DNA from: Demequina sp. NBRC 110055
GTDB taxonomy: Bacteria; Actinomycetota; Actinomycetes; Actinomycetales; Demequinaceae
Direction: 5' to 3'
Length of the DNA: 64,000 bases
NCBI RefSeq assembly: GCF_002090135.1
Contig: NZ_BBRL01000011.1
Span: 62,001 to 126,000, forward strand
The position numbers and the translations under genes were made by a program. Below are positions 26,987 through 35,036 of the stretch, piece after piece; position 1 is the first letter of the stretch; each line of letters opens with the position of its first letter. The notes under the pieces were generated by a model. The model was not told the DNA's origin and did not search any database. It saw only the letters and a program-made list of their open reading frames with translations.

Positions 26987-27643
26987 CTAGGGGTGGGTCG
27001 CCGCCCACTCCTCGATCTCGCCGTACAGGTCGACGATCGACGCACCGGCCATCGTGACCGGTCCGGGAGGCGCAGAGGCGGTAGCCCCCACGAGCGCGGT
27101 GTCCGCGCCGAGCGCCGCGGCGGGCGCCAGGTCGTTGACGTACATGTCGCCCACGGACAGCACCGCCCCGCGGGTCAGCGCCTCGCGCACCGTCGCCTCG
27201 ATGCCCACGGGCTTGCGCGCGGAGTGGACCACGTCGGCGAAGACGTCGCCGACGCCGAGGAAGTCCAGCGCCTCCGCCAGGCGGGTGTCGGGGGCGTTCG
27301 TCACGAGCACGAGGGTGGCCACGGACGCCAGCCGGTCCATGAAGTCCCCTAGGCCGGGAACGGGATCGATGGGGCCGCGGTCGGTCGCGAGCAGCGTGCG
27401 TGACAGCCGGTAGCCGCGACCCAGGGTGTCCTCGTCGAGGCCCAGCAAGTCCGCTGCGACGCGCACCGCGTGATACTCGTCGCGGATGGCCGGGTCGCCG
27501 TCGGCGAACCGGGCGCGGGAGGCGGCCACGGCATCGGACACACCGTCGATACCGGCGACCTCCGCCAGGCTGGCCGCATACGCGTCGATGGGGCCGGAGC
27601 CCAACGCGAGGGTTCCGTCGAAGTCGAAAATGACGGTGGGCAT
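26987..27643 (-). CDS. HAD-family hydrolase (paralogue 1 of the phosphonate-type module)
   Basis: 218 aa from ATG 27643, just before the HAD motif; the longer frame lacks homology. Motif I VIFDFDGTLALG (nucleophile Asp and general acid Asp), motif II LVLVTNAPD, motif III Lys in HSARKPVGIE, motif IV SVGDMYVNDLAPA. A small alpha-helical cap follows motif I. It resembles the gene at 32088 closely (same motifs, VNDLAPAAALGADTALVG versus YDLAPAVALGAATALVG). Last gene of the unit hadA-phnDCEE-rpiR-hadB; a phosphatase for the imported compound is likely, substrate unknown. Confidence 0.88.
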   Translation of the reverse strand: MPTVIFDFDGTLALGSGPIDAYAASLAEVAGIDGVSDAVAASRARFADGDPAIRDEYHAVRVAADLLGLDEDTLGRGYRLSRTLLATDRGPIDPVPGLGDFMDRLASVATLVLVTNAPDTRLAEALDFLGVGDVFADVVHSARKPVGIEATVREALTRGAVLSVGDMYVNDLAPAAALGADTALVGATASAPPGPVTMAGASIVDLYGEIEEWAATHP

Positions 27644-27644
27644 G

Positions 27645-28502
27645 TCACTCCCCCAGGGATCGAGACAGGACGGACAGGGCGGCGGCGCGGGCCTCACGTG
27701 CCGACGTGCCGCGGCGGGCGGCCAGCGCCTCGACGAGCGCCTCGATCACGAGCGTGAGTGCCACGCGCGAGGTCAACAGCAGCTCGTCCTGGAAGGACTC
27801 GCTCACGGGCGGCACGACGAGCGTATGAGTCGCGCGGTCCACGAGGGCGGAGCGGGTGAAGCTCGTGACGGCCAACACCGACGCTCCCGTGCCGAGTGCC
27901 GCGTCCACCACGTCGAGCGTGGACTGGTTCGCGCCCGATCCGGACAGCACCAACAGCACCGCATCGGCCGGCATCTGAGCGGCGAGGATGCGTTGGCCCA
28001 GGGTGTCGGGAATGAACTCGGCGGGTCGGCCGATGCTCGACAGCCTCAGCGCCGCGTCATACCCGAGCGGGGCGGACAGGCCGTTGGCGGCGATAAGGAC
28101 GCGCGGGGCACCGTCGAGCGCGGCGAGAAACGGCTCGAGGCCCTCCTCGGTGATCGCGGCCGCCGCATGCGGCAGCGCCCGGCCGAAGCGCTCCATGGCC
28201 GCGCGCACGATGCCAAGCGCACCCGGTGCATCGGCCACCGCCGGACCCGCAAAGGCGCGCTCTCGCGCGAGCGCGACCCTGAGCTGCGGGTAGCCGTCGT
28301 AGCCGAGCGTCTGGGCGGTGCGCACCACGGAGGCGCGGCCCACGCCGACGGTCTCGGCGATCTGCTGCGCCGTCATGTCGACGGCGGCGGCAACGTCGGC
28401 CGCGATGGCCTCCGCGACGCGCCGCTCGCTGGGCTGCAGTGACGGCGCGAGGGCCGCGATACGCACCGTGGGAGGCGCGTCAGTGGATCCGTTCCACGCC
28501 AC
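27645..28502 (-). CDS. RpiR-family transcription regulator
   Basis: 285 aa. An N-terminal HTH_6 domain (residues about 20-80: LQPSERRVAEAIAAD, MTAQQIAETVGVGRASVVRTAQTLGYDGYPQLR) is joined to a SIS sugar-phosphate-binding domain (PRVLIAANGLSAPLGYDAAL; VLLVLSGSGANQSTLDVVDAA; VLAVTSFTRSALVDRATHTL). RpiR proteins sense phosphorylated sugars, so the regulator points to a phosphorylated ligand. It overlaps the permease upstream by 23 bases and is 1 base from the HAD gene, clearly inside the operon. Confidence 0.92.
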   Translation of the reverse strand: MAWNGSTDAPPTVRIAALAPSLQPSERRVAEAIAADVAAAVDMTAQQIAETVGVGRASVVRTAQTLGYDGYPQLRVALARERAFAGPAVADAPGALGIVRAAMERFGRALPHAAAAITEEGLEPFLAALDGAPRVLIAANGLSAPLGYDAALRLSSIGRPAEFIPDTLGQRILAAQMPADAVLLVLSGSGANQSTLDVVDAALGTGASVLAVTSFTRSALVDRATHTLVVPPVSESFQDELLLTSRVALTLVIEALVEALAARRGTSAREARAAALSVLSRSLGE

Positions 28503-29337
28503 GAACCTTGGCCCCTTCCATGATCCGCCGCCGGATGGCCCCGGAGATGGCGTCGATGATCATCGTGACCACGATCACGACGATGATGAGGACGCCCACG
28601 GTATCCCACTGGCGGAACTGCGTGTAGTTGGTCAGCATCGCGCCGATGCCGCCCACGCCGATGAGGCCCAGGATCGCGGAGGTGCGCACGTTGATCTCGA
28701 AGCGGTACAGGGCCAGGCTCATGAGTTCGGGCGCCGCGACGGGCCACAGCCCCCACCGGATGACCTCGGTGAGCGAGCCGCCAGAGGCGCGCACGGCCTC
28801 CGCAGTACCAGGGGGAACGGCCTCGATGGTCTCGTAGGTCCACTTCGCGTGGGTGCCGATGCCGCCGATCGCCAGTGCGAGGGCGCCCGTGAAAGGGGTG
28901 AGGCCCGTGACGGTGAGGATGATGATCGCGATCAGCACCTCGGGCATGGCGCGGATGACCGCGAAGATCCACCTCAGCGGCAGGCGCACCCACACGGGGC
29001 CCACGCCCTGCGCGGCGGGGATGCCCAGCAGGGTCGACAGCACCACGCCCAGGATCGCGCCGATCCACGCCATGGACACCGAGCGCCACGTCTGCAAAGC
29101 GGCCTCGCCGAGCATGGACCAGTCGGGGTCGGAGAACATCAGGGCGCCGTAGTGCACCAGGTCGGTCGGCAGCTGGGCGACCTTGTCCCACTCGATGTCG
29201 ATGTCCCAAAAGGCGAGGACGATGACGAGCGAGACCACGAGGCCCGCCGCGCGGGTGGCCAGGCGCCGCGGTCGCGGCGGAATGGTGAGGGCCGATGCCG
29301 GGGTCGGCTGGGTGGGCTGGGTGGCGGTGGCGGTCAT
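28480..29337 (-). CDS. phnE: Phosphonate-type ABC transporter permease (second permease of cassette 2)
   Basis: 285 aa from ATG 29337. Thr/Pro-rich cytoplasmic tail, then six membrane segments. EAA-like loop EAVRASGGSLTEVIRW and SAILGLIGVGGIGAMLTNY near the end. It overlaps the first permease by 4 bases and the regulator gene by 23. Similar in layout to the permease at 8068 but clearly diverged. It is part of a heterodimeric channel. Confidence 0.92.
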   Translation of the reverse strand: MTATATQPTQPTPASALTIPPRPRRLATRAAGLVVSLVIVLAFWDIDIEWDKVAQLPTDLVHYGALMFSDPDWSMLGEAALQTWRSVSMAWIGAILGVVLSTLLGIPAAQGVGPVWVRLPLRWIFAVIRAMPEVLIAIIILTVTGLTPFTGALALAIGGIGTHAKWTYETIEAVPPGTAEAVRASGGSLTEVIRWGLWPVAAPELMSLALYRFEINVRTSAILGLIGVGGIGAMLTNYTQFRQWDTVGVLIIVVIVVTMIIDAISGAIRRRIMEGAKVRGVERIH

Positions 29338-30161
29338 CGCAGCCTCTTTCGCAGCAGGTTGGACGCGATCTCGATCGCAATGACGACCACGAGGATCTCG
29401 AGCACGATGGTGCCGAGCGCGTCGTAGCGGTAGAAGCCACGCATCTCGTCGATGAGGCGGCCGATGCCTCCCGCGCCGACGAGTCCGAGGATCGCGGAGA
29501 TGCGCACGTTGAGCTCGAGCGAGTACAGCACCTGGCTCGCGATGGCGGGCCAGGACTGAGGCAGCGCGGTGGCGCGGTTGATCTGGGTTTGGGTGCCGCC
29601 CGCGGCACGGCCGGCCTCCATGTAGTGCGCATCCGCAGAGTCGATGGCCTCGCTCACGAGCTTCACGACGATGCCGATGTCGAACAACACGAGCGTGATG
29701 ATGCCGGGCAACGTGCCGACGCCGACCATCGCGACGAGGACGGTCGCGTACACGAGGTCGGGCACGGCGCGCACGACGTTGAGCACGAAGCGCACCGCGC
29801 GCCGCGTCACACCGTTGGGGTTCGTGGGGCGCGCGGCCCACAGCGACAGCGGCACGGCCAGCACGGCCGAGATGGCCGCACCCACGAGCGCCATCTCGAG
29901 CGTCTCGAGCAGCGGCTGCCAGGTCCGCGGCAGGATCGACCAGTCCGGCGTGAGCATCTGCACGATGCGGTCGGCACCGTTGGTCCAGTTGCGCGCGATG
30001 GACGCGAAGTCCAGTTCGACACCGCCGATGGCGGGGATCGTCGTGAGGATCGTGAAGGCCGCGAGGGCGGCAGCGATGCCTGCCACGCGCGGCCACGTGC
30101 GTGGCCGCGGCGGAATGGCGAGATCCGGGCGGCGGCCAGCCACGGCATCGGCCGTCGTCAC
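29334..30161 (-). CDS. phnE: Phosphonate-type ABC transporter permease (first permease of cassette 2)
   Basis: 275 aa from GTG 30161. Membrane segments begin at [20 protein letters not shown]. The EAA-like loop is [18 protein letters not shown], and [16 protein letters not shown] is the family C-terminal motif. The start overlaps the ATPase stop by 4 bases. Paired with the next permease. Confidence 0.92.
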   Translation of the reverse strand: MTTADAVAGRRPDLAIPPRPRTWPRVAGIAAALAAFTILTTIPAIGGVELDFASIARNWTNGADRIVQMLTPDWSILPRTWQPLLETLEMALVGAAISAVLAVPLSLWAARPTNPNGVTRRAVRFVLNVVRAVPDLVYATVLVAMVGVGTLPGIITLVLFDIGIVVKLVSEAIDSADAHYMEAGRAAGGTQTQINRATALPQSWPAIASQVLYSLELNVRISAILGLVGAGGIGRLIDEMRGFYRYDALGTIVLEILVVVIAIEIASNLLRKRLR

Positions 30162-30994
30162 TGCTCACCCAGCCTGTCGCGCGACTGTACGGGCCGGCCA
30201 TAGATCTGTTCGAAGTCGGCGTCGGTGGCCGACCCCGCGGGGCCGTCGTAGACCACCTCGCCGGCGCGCAGGCCGATCATGCGGGTCGTGTACTGGCGCG
30301 CAAGGTCCATGAGGTGGAGGTTCACGAGCACCGTGAGGCCGCGGTCGGCGTTGATGTCCGCAAGGTCGGCCATGACCGAGTGCGCGGTGGGCGGGTCGAG
30401 GCTCGCGACGGGCTCGTCGGCGAGCATGACCGCAGGCTGCTGCGCGAGGGCGCGGGCGATCGCGACGCGCTGCTTCTGGCCGCCCGACAGCGCCCCGGCG
30501 CGGCCCCAGACCTTCTCGAGCATGCCCACCGAGTCGAGGGCTCGCATGACGATGTCGCGGTCCTGGGCGGTGTGGATGCCCAGCAGGGTGCGCCACGTGG
30601 GAGTGTGCGAGAAGCGGCCCACCATGGCGTTGCGGTACACGCTCGTGCGGTCGGCGAGGTTGAACGACTGGAAGATCATGCCGATGTCGCCGCGCGCGTG
30701 GCGCAGGGCGGCGCCCTTCAGCCGGGTGATGTCGTGGGGGCCGACCGTCACGGTGCCCGACGAGGGCTTCACCAGGCCGTTGATGGTGCGAATCATGGTC
30801 GACTTGCCCGAGCCGGACAGGCCGACGACGGCCACCATCTCGCCCGCGGCGATCTCGAGGCTGACATTCTTCATCGCGACCACCCCGTTGGGATAGCGCA
30901 CGGTGACGTCGTCGAGGGTGATGGGCCACGGCCCGGAGGCCGGGGACGCGTGGTCCCCGGCCTCCGGTCGCTGCGCAGCAGCGGTGTTGTCCAC
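30158..30994 (-). CDS. phnC: Phosphonate-type ABC transporter ATP-binding protein
   Basis: 278 aa from GTG 30994, the first start after the phnD stop 5 bases away; an apparent upstream extension merely reads through phnD in another frame. Walker [11 protein letters not shown]-loop [11 protein letters not shown], signature [16 protein letters not shown], Walker [14 protein letters not shown], switch His in [13 protein letters not shown]. The first 30 residues are a polar extension absent from the other PhnC of the window. Confidence 0.94.
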   Translation of the reverse strand: MDNTAAAQRPEAGDHASPASGPWPITLDDVTVRYPNGVVAMKNVSLEIAAGEMVAVVGLSGSGKSTMIRTINGLVKPSSGTVTVGPHDITRLKGAALRHARGDIGMIFQSFNLADRTSVYRNAMVGRFSHTPTWRTLLGIHTAQDRDIVMRALDSVGMLEKVWGRAGALSGGQKQRVAIARALAQQPAVMLADEPVASLDPPTAHSVMADLADINADRGLTVLVNLHLMDLARQYTTRMIGLRAGEVVYDGPAGSATDADFEQIYGRPVQSRDRLGEQ

Positions 30995-30998
30995 GTGC

Positions 30999-32048
30999 TT
31001 ACTGTCCCGAGAAGCGGGCGTTGACCTCGCGGGCCAGGTCGATCGCGGCGGCGTCAGCGGGGACCCAGTCGGTCTGGTCGAAGATCTCCTGCAGCGTCTC
31101 CGGGTCGACCTCGGAGAAGTCGTCCATGAGGGTCGTGATCTCGGTGCGCAGGTCCTCGGGCAGCTCGTCCGAGAGGACCACGCCGCCGTTGGGGTACATC
31201 TCCGACAGGCCGAAAACAACAGCCTTCTCGCCCAAGTCGGGGACCTCGGTGGCGTCGATCGACGAACGGGCGTCCCAGTAGGCGAAGCCGACCTCGGCGT
31301 CGCCGTTGTACACGGCCATGAGGAGGGTGTCGTTACCGGTGACGGGCACCTGCTGGAGGTCGTCGATGGTGACGCCCTGCTCCTCGAGAGCGAGGACGGG
31401 CAGCTGGTAGCCGGCGGGCGACGTGGTGTTGCCGAAGGCGACGGTGGTGCCGGGCTCGATCTTGGACAGCGCGTCCACGGCCACGGGGCCCACACCGGAG
31501 TTGTCCTCACCGCTGGCGGTGCCGTTGCAGTACAGGAACTCCTGGCCGGTGGCACCGTAGGTGGCGGGCACGGGCTCGTCGTCGCAGTACTTGTCGGGGT
31601 TGTTGGTGAAGAACATCGACGCGTACTGCGAGGCGCCGAAGCGGACATCCTGGAGCACCGCGTGGGCGCCGTACATGTCCTCGGCAGCGGCGAGCGAGCC
31701 GGCGTCAGCAATGGCGATCTGGGCCTGGCCGGAGCCGATGGCCTCGACGGCGGCCTGGTAGTCCTGCGTCACGACACCCTCGACGGTGATGCCGAGCTCG
31801 TCGGACAGGTAGCTGGTCAGCGGCTCGACGGTGGTGACGAGGTCGGTGACGTTCTCGTTGGGGATCAGCGCGAGGGTGATCTCCTCGGGCCAGTCGGCGC
31901 CGGCCGCGGCGCCAGCGTCCGCCGATGCCTCGGTGGTCGCGCCGGCGGTGGACTCGTCAGTGGCGTCCGCGTCGGAGTCGGCGCTGCAGCCCGCGAGTGC
32001 GATCAGGGCCGTGGCGGCGACACCGGCGGCGGTGAGCGTGGTGCGCAT
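30999..32048 (-). CDS. phnD: Phosphonate-type substrate-binding lipoprotein
   Basis: 349 aa. Lipoprotein signal with lipobox ALAGC, a Thr/Ala/Asp linker, then a PhnD fold ([54 protein letters not shown]). The Cys pair DKYCDDEP / FLYCNGTAS matches that of the first PhnD, so both belong to one actinobacterial subgroup with a probable disulfide. Binding-site residues differ between the two, so distinct ligands are likely. It follows the HAD gene and precedes phnC by 4 bases. Confidence 0.93.
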   Translation of the reverse strand: MRTTLTAAGVAATALIALAGCSADSDADATDESTAGATTEASADAGAAAGADWPEEITLALIPNENVTDLVTTVEPLTSYLSDELGITVEGVVTQDYQAAVEAIGSGQAQIAIADAGSLAAAEDMYGAHAVLQDVRFGASQYASMFFTNNPDKYCDDEPVPATYGATGQEFLYCNGTASGEDNSGVGPVAVDALSKIEPGTTVAFGNTTSPAGYQLPVLALEEQGVTIDDLQQVPVTGNDTLLMAVYNGDAEVGFAYWDARSSIDATEVPDLGEKAVVFGLSEMYPNGGVVLSDELPEDLRTEITTLMDDFSEVDPETLQEIFDQTDWVPADAAAIDLAREVNARFSGQ

Positions 32049-32087
32049 GGGGTGGGACCTTTCGTGTCTTGTCTCGGTGCCGGGCGG

Positions 32088-32756
32088 CTAGCCGAGGAGG
32101 ACGGACTGTGCCGCCCACGTCTGAATGGCCGGATACAGCTCCGGCAGGGTGGCGGCGGCCATGGTGACGTCGGCCGGGGGCGCGCTGGCGGCGGGACCCA
32201 CGAGCGCCGTGGCGGCTCCGAGCGCGACCGCGGGAGCCAGGTCGTACTCGTGGATGTCGCCGATCGACAGCACAGGGCCGCGGGAGAGGGCGTCGGTGAC
32301 GATGGCCTCGATGCCGGCGGGCTTCTTCGCGGAGGTGACGACGGCGTCGATGCGGCCTGCGGCGCCGAGCGTGTCGAGCGCCTCGGTAATGCGGATGTTC
32401 GGAGAGTTGGTCACGACCATGCGGTCGGCGTGTTCGCCGAGCGCATCGAGGAAGTCCGCGAGGCCCGCGGGCGCCTCGATGGGCGCGCCCCCGGTCGCGA
32501 GCAAGGAGCGGCTTTCCAAGTAGGCGGCGTCGAGGACCTCCTGCTCCACGCCGCGCGTAAGCGCGGCCGCCGCCACCGCGTGGTACCCGTCGCGGAAGGG
32601 GGAGCCGCCGGCCGCGAGCCGGGCAAACGCATCTTCGGCGTCGTCGACGATGCGGCTGTCCCCCGCCTCCCGCGCCACGCACGCGGCGTACGCGCGGACG
32701 GGGCCGTCACCCAGGGCAAGCGTGCCGTCGAAGTCGAAGATGACGGTGGGCCGCAT
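32088..32756 (-). CDS. HAD-family hydrolase (paralogue 2 of the phosphonate-type module)
   Basis: 222 aa. Motif I VIFDFDGTLALGDG, motif II MVVTNSPNI, motif III Lys in TSAKKPAGIE, motif IV SIGDIHEYDLAPA. Closely related over its whole length to the HAD protein at 26987, so the two arose by duplication. It heads the operon, 39 bases before phnD. Possible roles are removal of phosphate from the imported solute or from its first breakdown product, with the two copies acting on different intermediates. That is inference from gene order. Confidence 0.88.
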   Translation of the reverse strand: MRPTVIFDFDGTLALGDGPVRAYAACVAREAGDSRIVDDAEDAFARLAAGGSPFRDGYHAVAAAALTRGVEQEVLDAAYLESRSLLATGGAPIEAPAGLADFLDALGEHADRMVVTNSPNIRITEALDTLGAAGRIDAVVTSAKKPAGIEAIVTDALSRGPVLSIGDIHEYDLAPAVALGAATALVGPAASAPPADVTMAAATLPELYPAIQTWAAQSVLLG

Positions 32757-33137
32757 GGTGCTCCTCGTGGTGCCTGGGGGCGCGCTGTCCGCGCGACTCC
32801 CCTCCGGTGGACGTTGCGTCCACGCTAGCGGCTCAATGTGGACGGATTGGCCACGATTCGGTTACGAGTGTGTGAAATCTTCACGGCGCCAGCCGCGTAC
32901 GCGCCCACCCCTCCCGGCCAGTCCCGTTCCGACCTCTCCCGGCCCGCCCCGTTCCGACCTCTCCCGGCCCAGCCCGTTCCGAAGTGACGGCGATCGTGCA
33001 CGACACCCGGAGAACGCGCCCGATCCCACGGCGTGTCGTCTGGATCACCCTCACTTCGTGACACCGCGGGTCGGGGAGGCGCGAGGTGAGGACTGCGCGA
33101 GGCGGGACGTGCGAAGCGTGGGACGCGCGGGGCGCGG
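32757..33137. other. Intergenic region with operator-like palindrome, tandem repeats and family B inverted repeat
   Basis: No gene seen. From left to right: the promoter area for the minus-strand HAD/phn/rpiR operon, including the palindrome GTGAA-ATC-TTCAC (32872-32884), a candidate operator for the operon's own RpiR regulator; three copies of a 25-base unit starting CTCCCGGCC and ending CCGTTCCGACCT (32911-32982, third copy 22 bases); and an imperfect inverted repeat (32981-33057) whose arms contain GTGACGGCGATC and its near complement, related to the repeat at 17710. The rest up to recO has nothing I can name. Confidence 0.65.
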
Positions 33138-33875
33138 TCAGGCGCCGGTGCGGTCCACGTGGGACAGCGAGCGCACCTTGCGCTCGAGGTGGAACTGCGC
33201 GTACGCGGCAATGAGCCCGGCCGCGTCCTTGCGGGGGCGGTCGGCGGAAGCATCGGCAGCCGTCCAGTTGCCAGCCAGCAATGCCTCGAGCAACGAGAAG
33301 GTCTCGGGCGCGGGAGCCGCGGCGCCTGGCGGTCGGCACGTCTCGCAGACCGCCCCTCCCCCCGCGACCGCGAAGGCCCGGTGCGGACCAGGGCGTCCGC
33401 AGGACGCGCAGTCGTCAAAGCTGGGCTCGTAGCCCGCGAGCGCGAGTGAGCGCAGCAGGAAGGAGTCGAGCACCAGGCCCGGGTCGTGCGCGCGTCGGCT
33501 AAGCGCACCGAGCCCGCCGTGGAGCAACCGGTAGTGCTCGTAGGACGGCTCCTTCTCGTGGTCGACCAACTTGTCGGCGGTCTCGACCATGGCCGTGGCG
33601 GCGGTGTAGAGCGCGTAGTCCTCGGCGATGCGGCGCGCGTAGGGCTCCTTGGTCTCGACCTGGCTCACGATGTCGAGGCTGCGCCCCTCGTAGAGCTGCA
33701 CGTCGACGAGCATGAAGGGCTCCATGCGCGAGCCGATGCGGCTCGTCGTGCGGCGCACTCCCTTGGCGACGGCGCGCACCTTTCCGTAGCGGCGCGTGAG
33801 CATCGTGACGATGCGGTCCGCCTCACCCAGCTTGTGGGTGCGCAGGATGATGGCGTCGTCTCGGTACAGGGGCAC
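33138..33875 (-). CDS. recO: DNA repair protein RecO
   Basis: 245 aa. It helps load RecA on SSB-coated single strands in recombination repair. The N-terminal OB fold starts [26 protein letters not shown], followed by [23 protein letters not shown]; the C-terminal half carries a zinc-finger pair, CASCG and CETCR. Usually next to uppS in related genomes; here the phosphonate-type operon lies between them. Confidence 0.94.
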   Translation of the reverse strand: MPLYRDDAIILRTHKLGEADRIVTMLTRRYGKVRAVAKGVRRTTSRIGSRMEPFMLVDVQLYEGRSLDIVSQVETKEPYARRIAEDYALYTAATAMVETADKLVDHEKEPSYEHYRLLHGGLGALSRRAHDPGLVLDSFLLRSLALAGYEPSFDDCASCGRPGPHRAFAVAGGGAVCETCRPPGAAAPAPETFSLLEALLAGNWTAADASADRPRKDAAGLIAAYAQFHLERKVRSLSHVDRTGA

Positions 33876-33922
33876 GCCCTATTGTCTCCCGTCGGGCGCA
33901 TCGCGTCGGGAGGCGGCCCCGA

Positions 33923-34573
33923 TCAGGCGACAGCCGCGGCCAGACCGTCGAGGATCATGTCGAGCCCGACGTCGAAGGATGCCCCGAACGAGTATCCGGG
34001 TTGGACCACATGCTCCATCGCCAGGCGCGTCATATGGGGGTAAAGCCCCGACGTGAAGACCTCCGCCATCTGCTCGGCGACATCGGCTAGGCCCTCACCC
34101 CCCTGGTCCGGCAGGTTGGCTTCCTCGATCGCAAACCCATAGACGTAGCTATCCAGGATCGCGTAGCCGTGTGCCATCAGCGACAACGGCAGTCCGCCCC
34201 GGTCGAGAGTGGCGAGCATCGCCTCATGGTGCCGGAGCAGTTGGGGCCCCGGCGACCTCCTCGACTCGAGCAACGGCACCGCCCACGAGTGGCGCACCAG
34301 CACGGTGCGGGCCGAGCGACAACGCGTGCGAATGGCGTCGCGCCACTCGAGTTCCTCGGGCGGCAGGTCCATCTCACCGAACACACGCTCCACCATGAGG
34401 TCGAGCAGGTCTTCCTTACCGGCGACGTGCGTGTACAGCGTCATGGGCTTGGTGTCGAGCTCCGCGGCGAGAGCACGCATGGTGAGCGACTCCACACCAT
34501 CGCGATCCGCGAGCGTCATGGCCGCGTCGACGATGCGATCCTGCGACAGCTTGGCGCGCGGTGCGGTGGGCAT
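33923..34573 (-). CDS. TetR-family transcription regulator
   Basis: 216 aa from ATG 34573 (AAAGGA 8 bases upstream); a longer frame starts 45 bases earlier without a binding site. HTH: SQDRIVDAAMTLADRDGVESLTMRALAAELDTKPMTLYTHV in residues about 8-48. The C-terminal helical domain (AHGYAILDSYVYGFAIEEANLP) is of the TetR_C type with a large hydrophobic ligand pocket. It lies downstream of a small membrane gene, and its likely operators are the four palindromes at 34872-35009, which also cover the promoter of the divergent oxidoreductase. Confidence 0.9.
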   Translation of the reverse strand: MPTAPRAKLSQDRIVDAAMTLADRDGVESLTMRALAAELDTKPMTLYTHVAGKEDLLDLMVERVFGEMDLPPEELEWRDAIRTRCRSARTVLVRHSWAVPLLESRRSPGPQLLRHHEAMLATLDRGGLPLSLMAHGYAILDSYVYGFAIEEANLPDQGGEGLADVAEQMAEVFTSGLYPHMTRLAMEHVVQPGYSFGASFDVGLDMILDGLAAAVA

Positions 34574-34686
34574 GTGCAATGTCCTTTGTCGAGGCGAATG
34601 AGCTGTGGGGCTGATCAAGTGTCACAGATGCGGGTACGCCCACGGCCCATCCGGGACCGCGCGTGTCTCCCCTCCCCCAACAACCG

Positions 34687-34851
34687 TCAGTACGTTGCCG
34701 AGGACATCTGGGCGATGCCGTACCCCAGGAGCGCCACCATGGCGCCGGAACTCAGCATGAACATGCACAGGATCGCGGGGATGGCGTACCAGGGGTACTC
34801 CTTCTTTTGGGACTGCGGGGCGGTCGTGACGTCCTGTTCGTTGCGGGACAT
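34687..34851 (-). CDS. Small single-pass membrane protein (54 aa)
   Basis: A short frame from ATG 34851 to TGA at 34687. Strong binding site: GAGGAGAAGCTC directly precedes the ATG. The polar N-terminus MSRNEQDVTTAPQSQKKEYP is followed by one hydrophobic stretch (WYAIPAILCMFMLSSGAMVALLG) and a short tail. It has its own -10 TATAAT (34893-34898) under a TetR-type operator, so it is expressed together with, or ahead of, tetR. Function unknown; a small membrane partner of the regulated response is possible. Confidence 0.72.
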   Translation of the reverse strand: MSRNEQDVTTAPQSQKKEYPWYAIPAILCMFMLSSGAMVALLGYGIAQMSSATY

Positions 34852-34871
34852 GAGCTTCTCCTCGGTAGGTT

Positions 34872-35009
34872 CGTACTTAGTACGCCTACGACATTATACC
34901 GTACTTAGTACGTCGCCAACAGCGCAGGTAAATATGTCTTTCTTCCCTTTGCGGTTGCACGTCGTACAAAGTACGCCTAACGTTCTCGGTAGCAAGCGTA
35001 CTAAGTACG
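34872..35009. promoter_or_regulatory. Four 13-bp palindromic operators of a TetR-type regulator
   Basis: CGTACTTAGTACG at 34872-34884 and 34900-34912, CGTACAAAGTACG at 34963-34975, CGTACTAAGTACG at 34997-35009. Each is an inverted repeat CGTAC-N3-GTACG. The second abuts the minus-strand -10 (TATAAT, 34893-34898, with a possible -35 TTGGCG at 34914-34919); the third fills the spacer of the plus-strand promoter. Occupation would block both promoters. Confidence 0.9.
34955..34983 (+). promoter_or_regulatory. Promoter of the oxidoreductase gene
   Basis: -35 TTGCAC (34955-34960), 17-base spacer, -10 TAACGT (34978-34983). The spacer contains one of the 13-bp palindromes, the classic arrangement for repression. 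The 5' leader of about 47 bases holds another palindrome and GGGGAGGGAACC before the ATG. Confidence 0.72.
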
Positions 35010-35036
35010 AACCGCGAAATCCCCGGGGAGGGAACC

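Noticed and set aside
28480-30201. A single 573-aa frame that would fuse two permeases
   Set aside because: Its first half is the wrong frame of the permease at 29334; two separate genes with a 4-base overlap explain it.
30158-31711. 517-aa frame that would extend PhnC far upstream
   Set aside because: The extension is an out-of-frame reading of phnD, Thr/Ser/Arg-rich without homology; GTG 30994 is the proper start.
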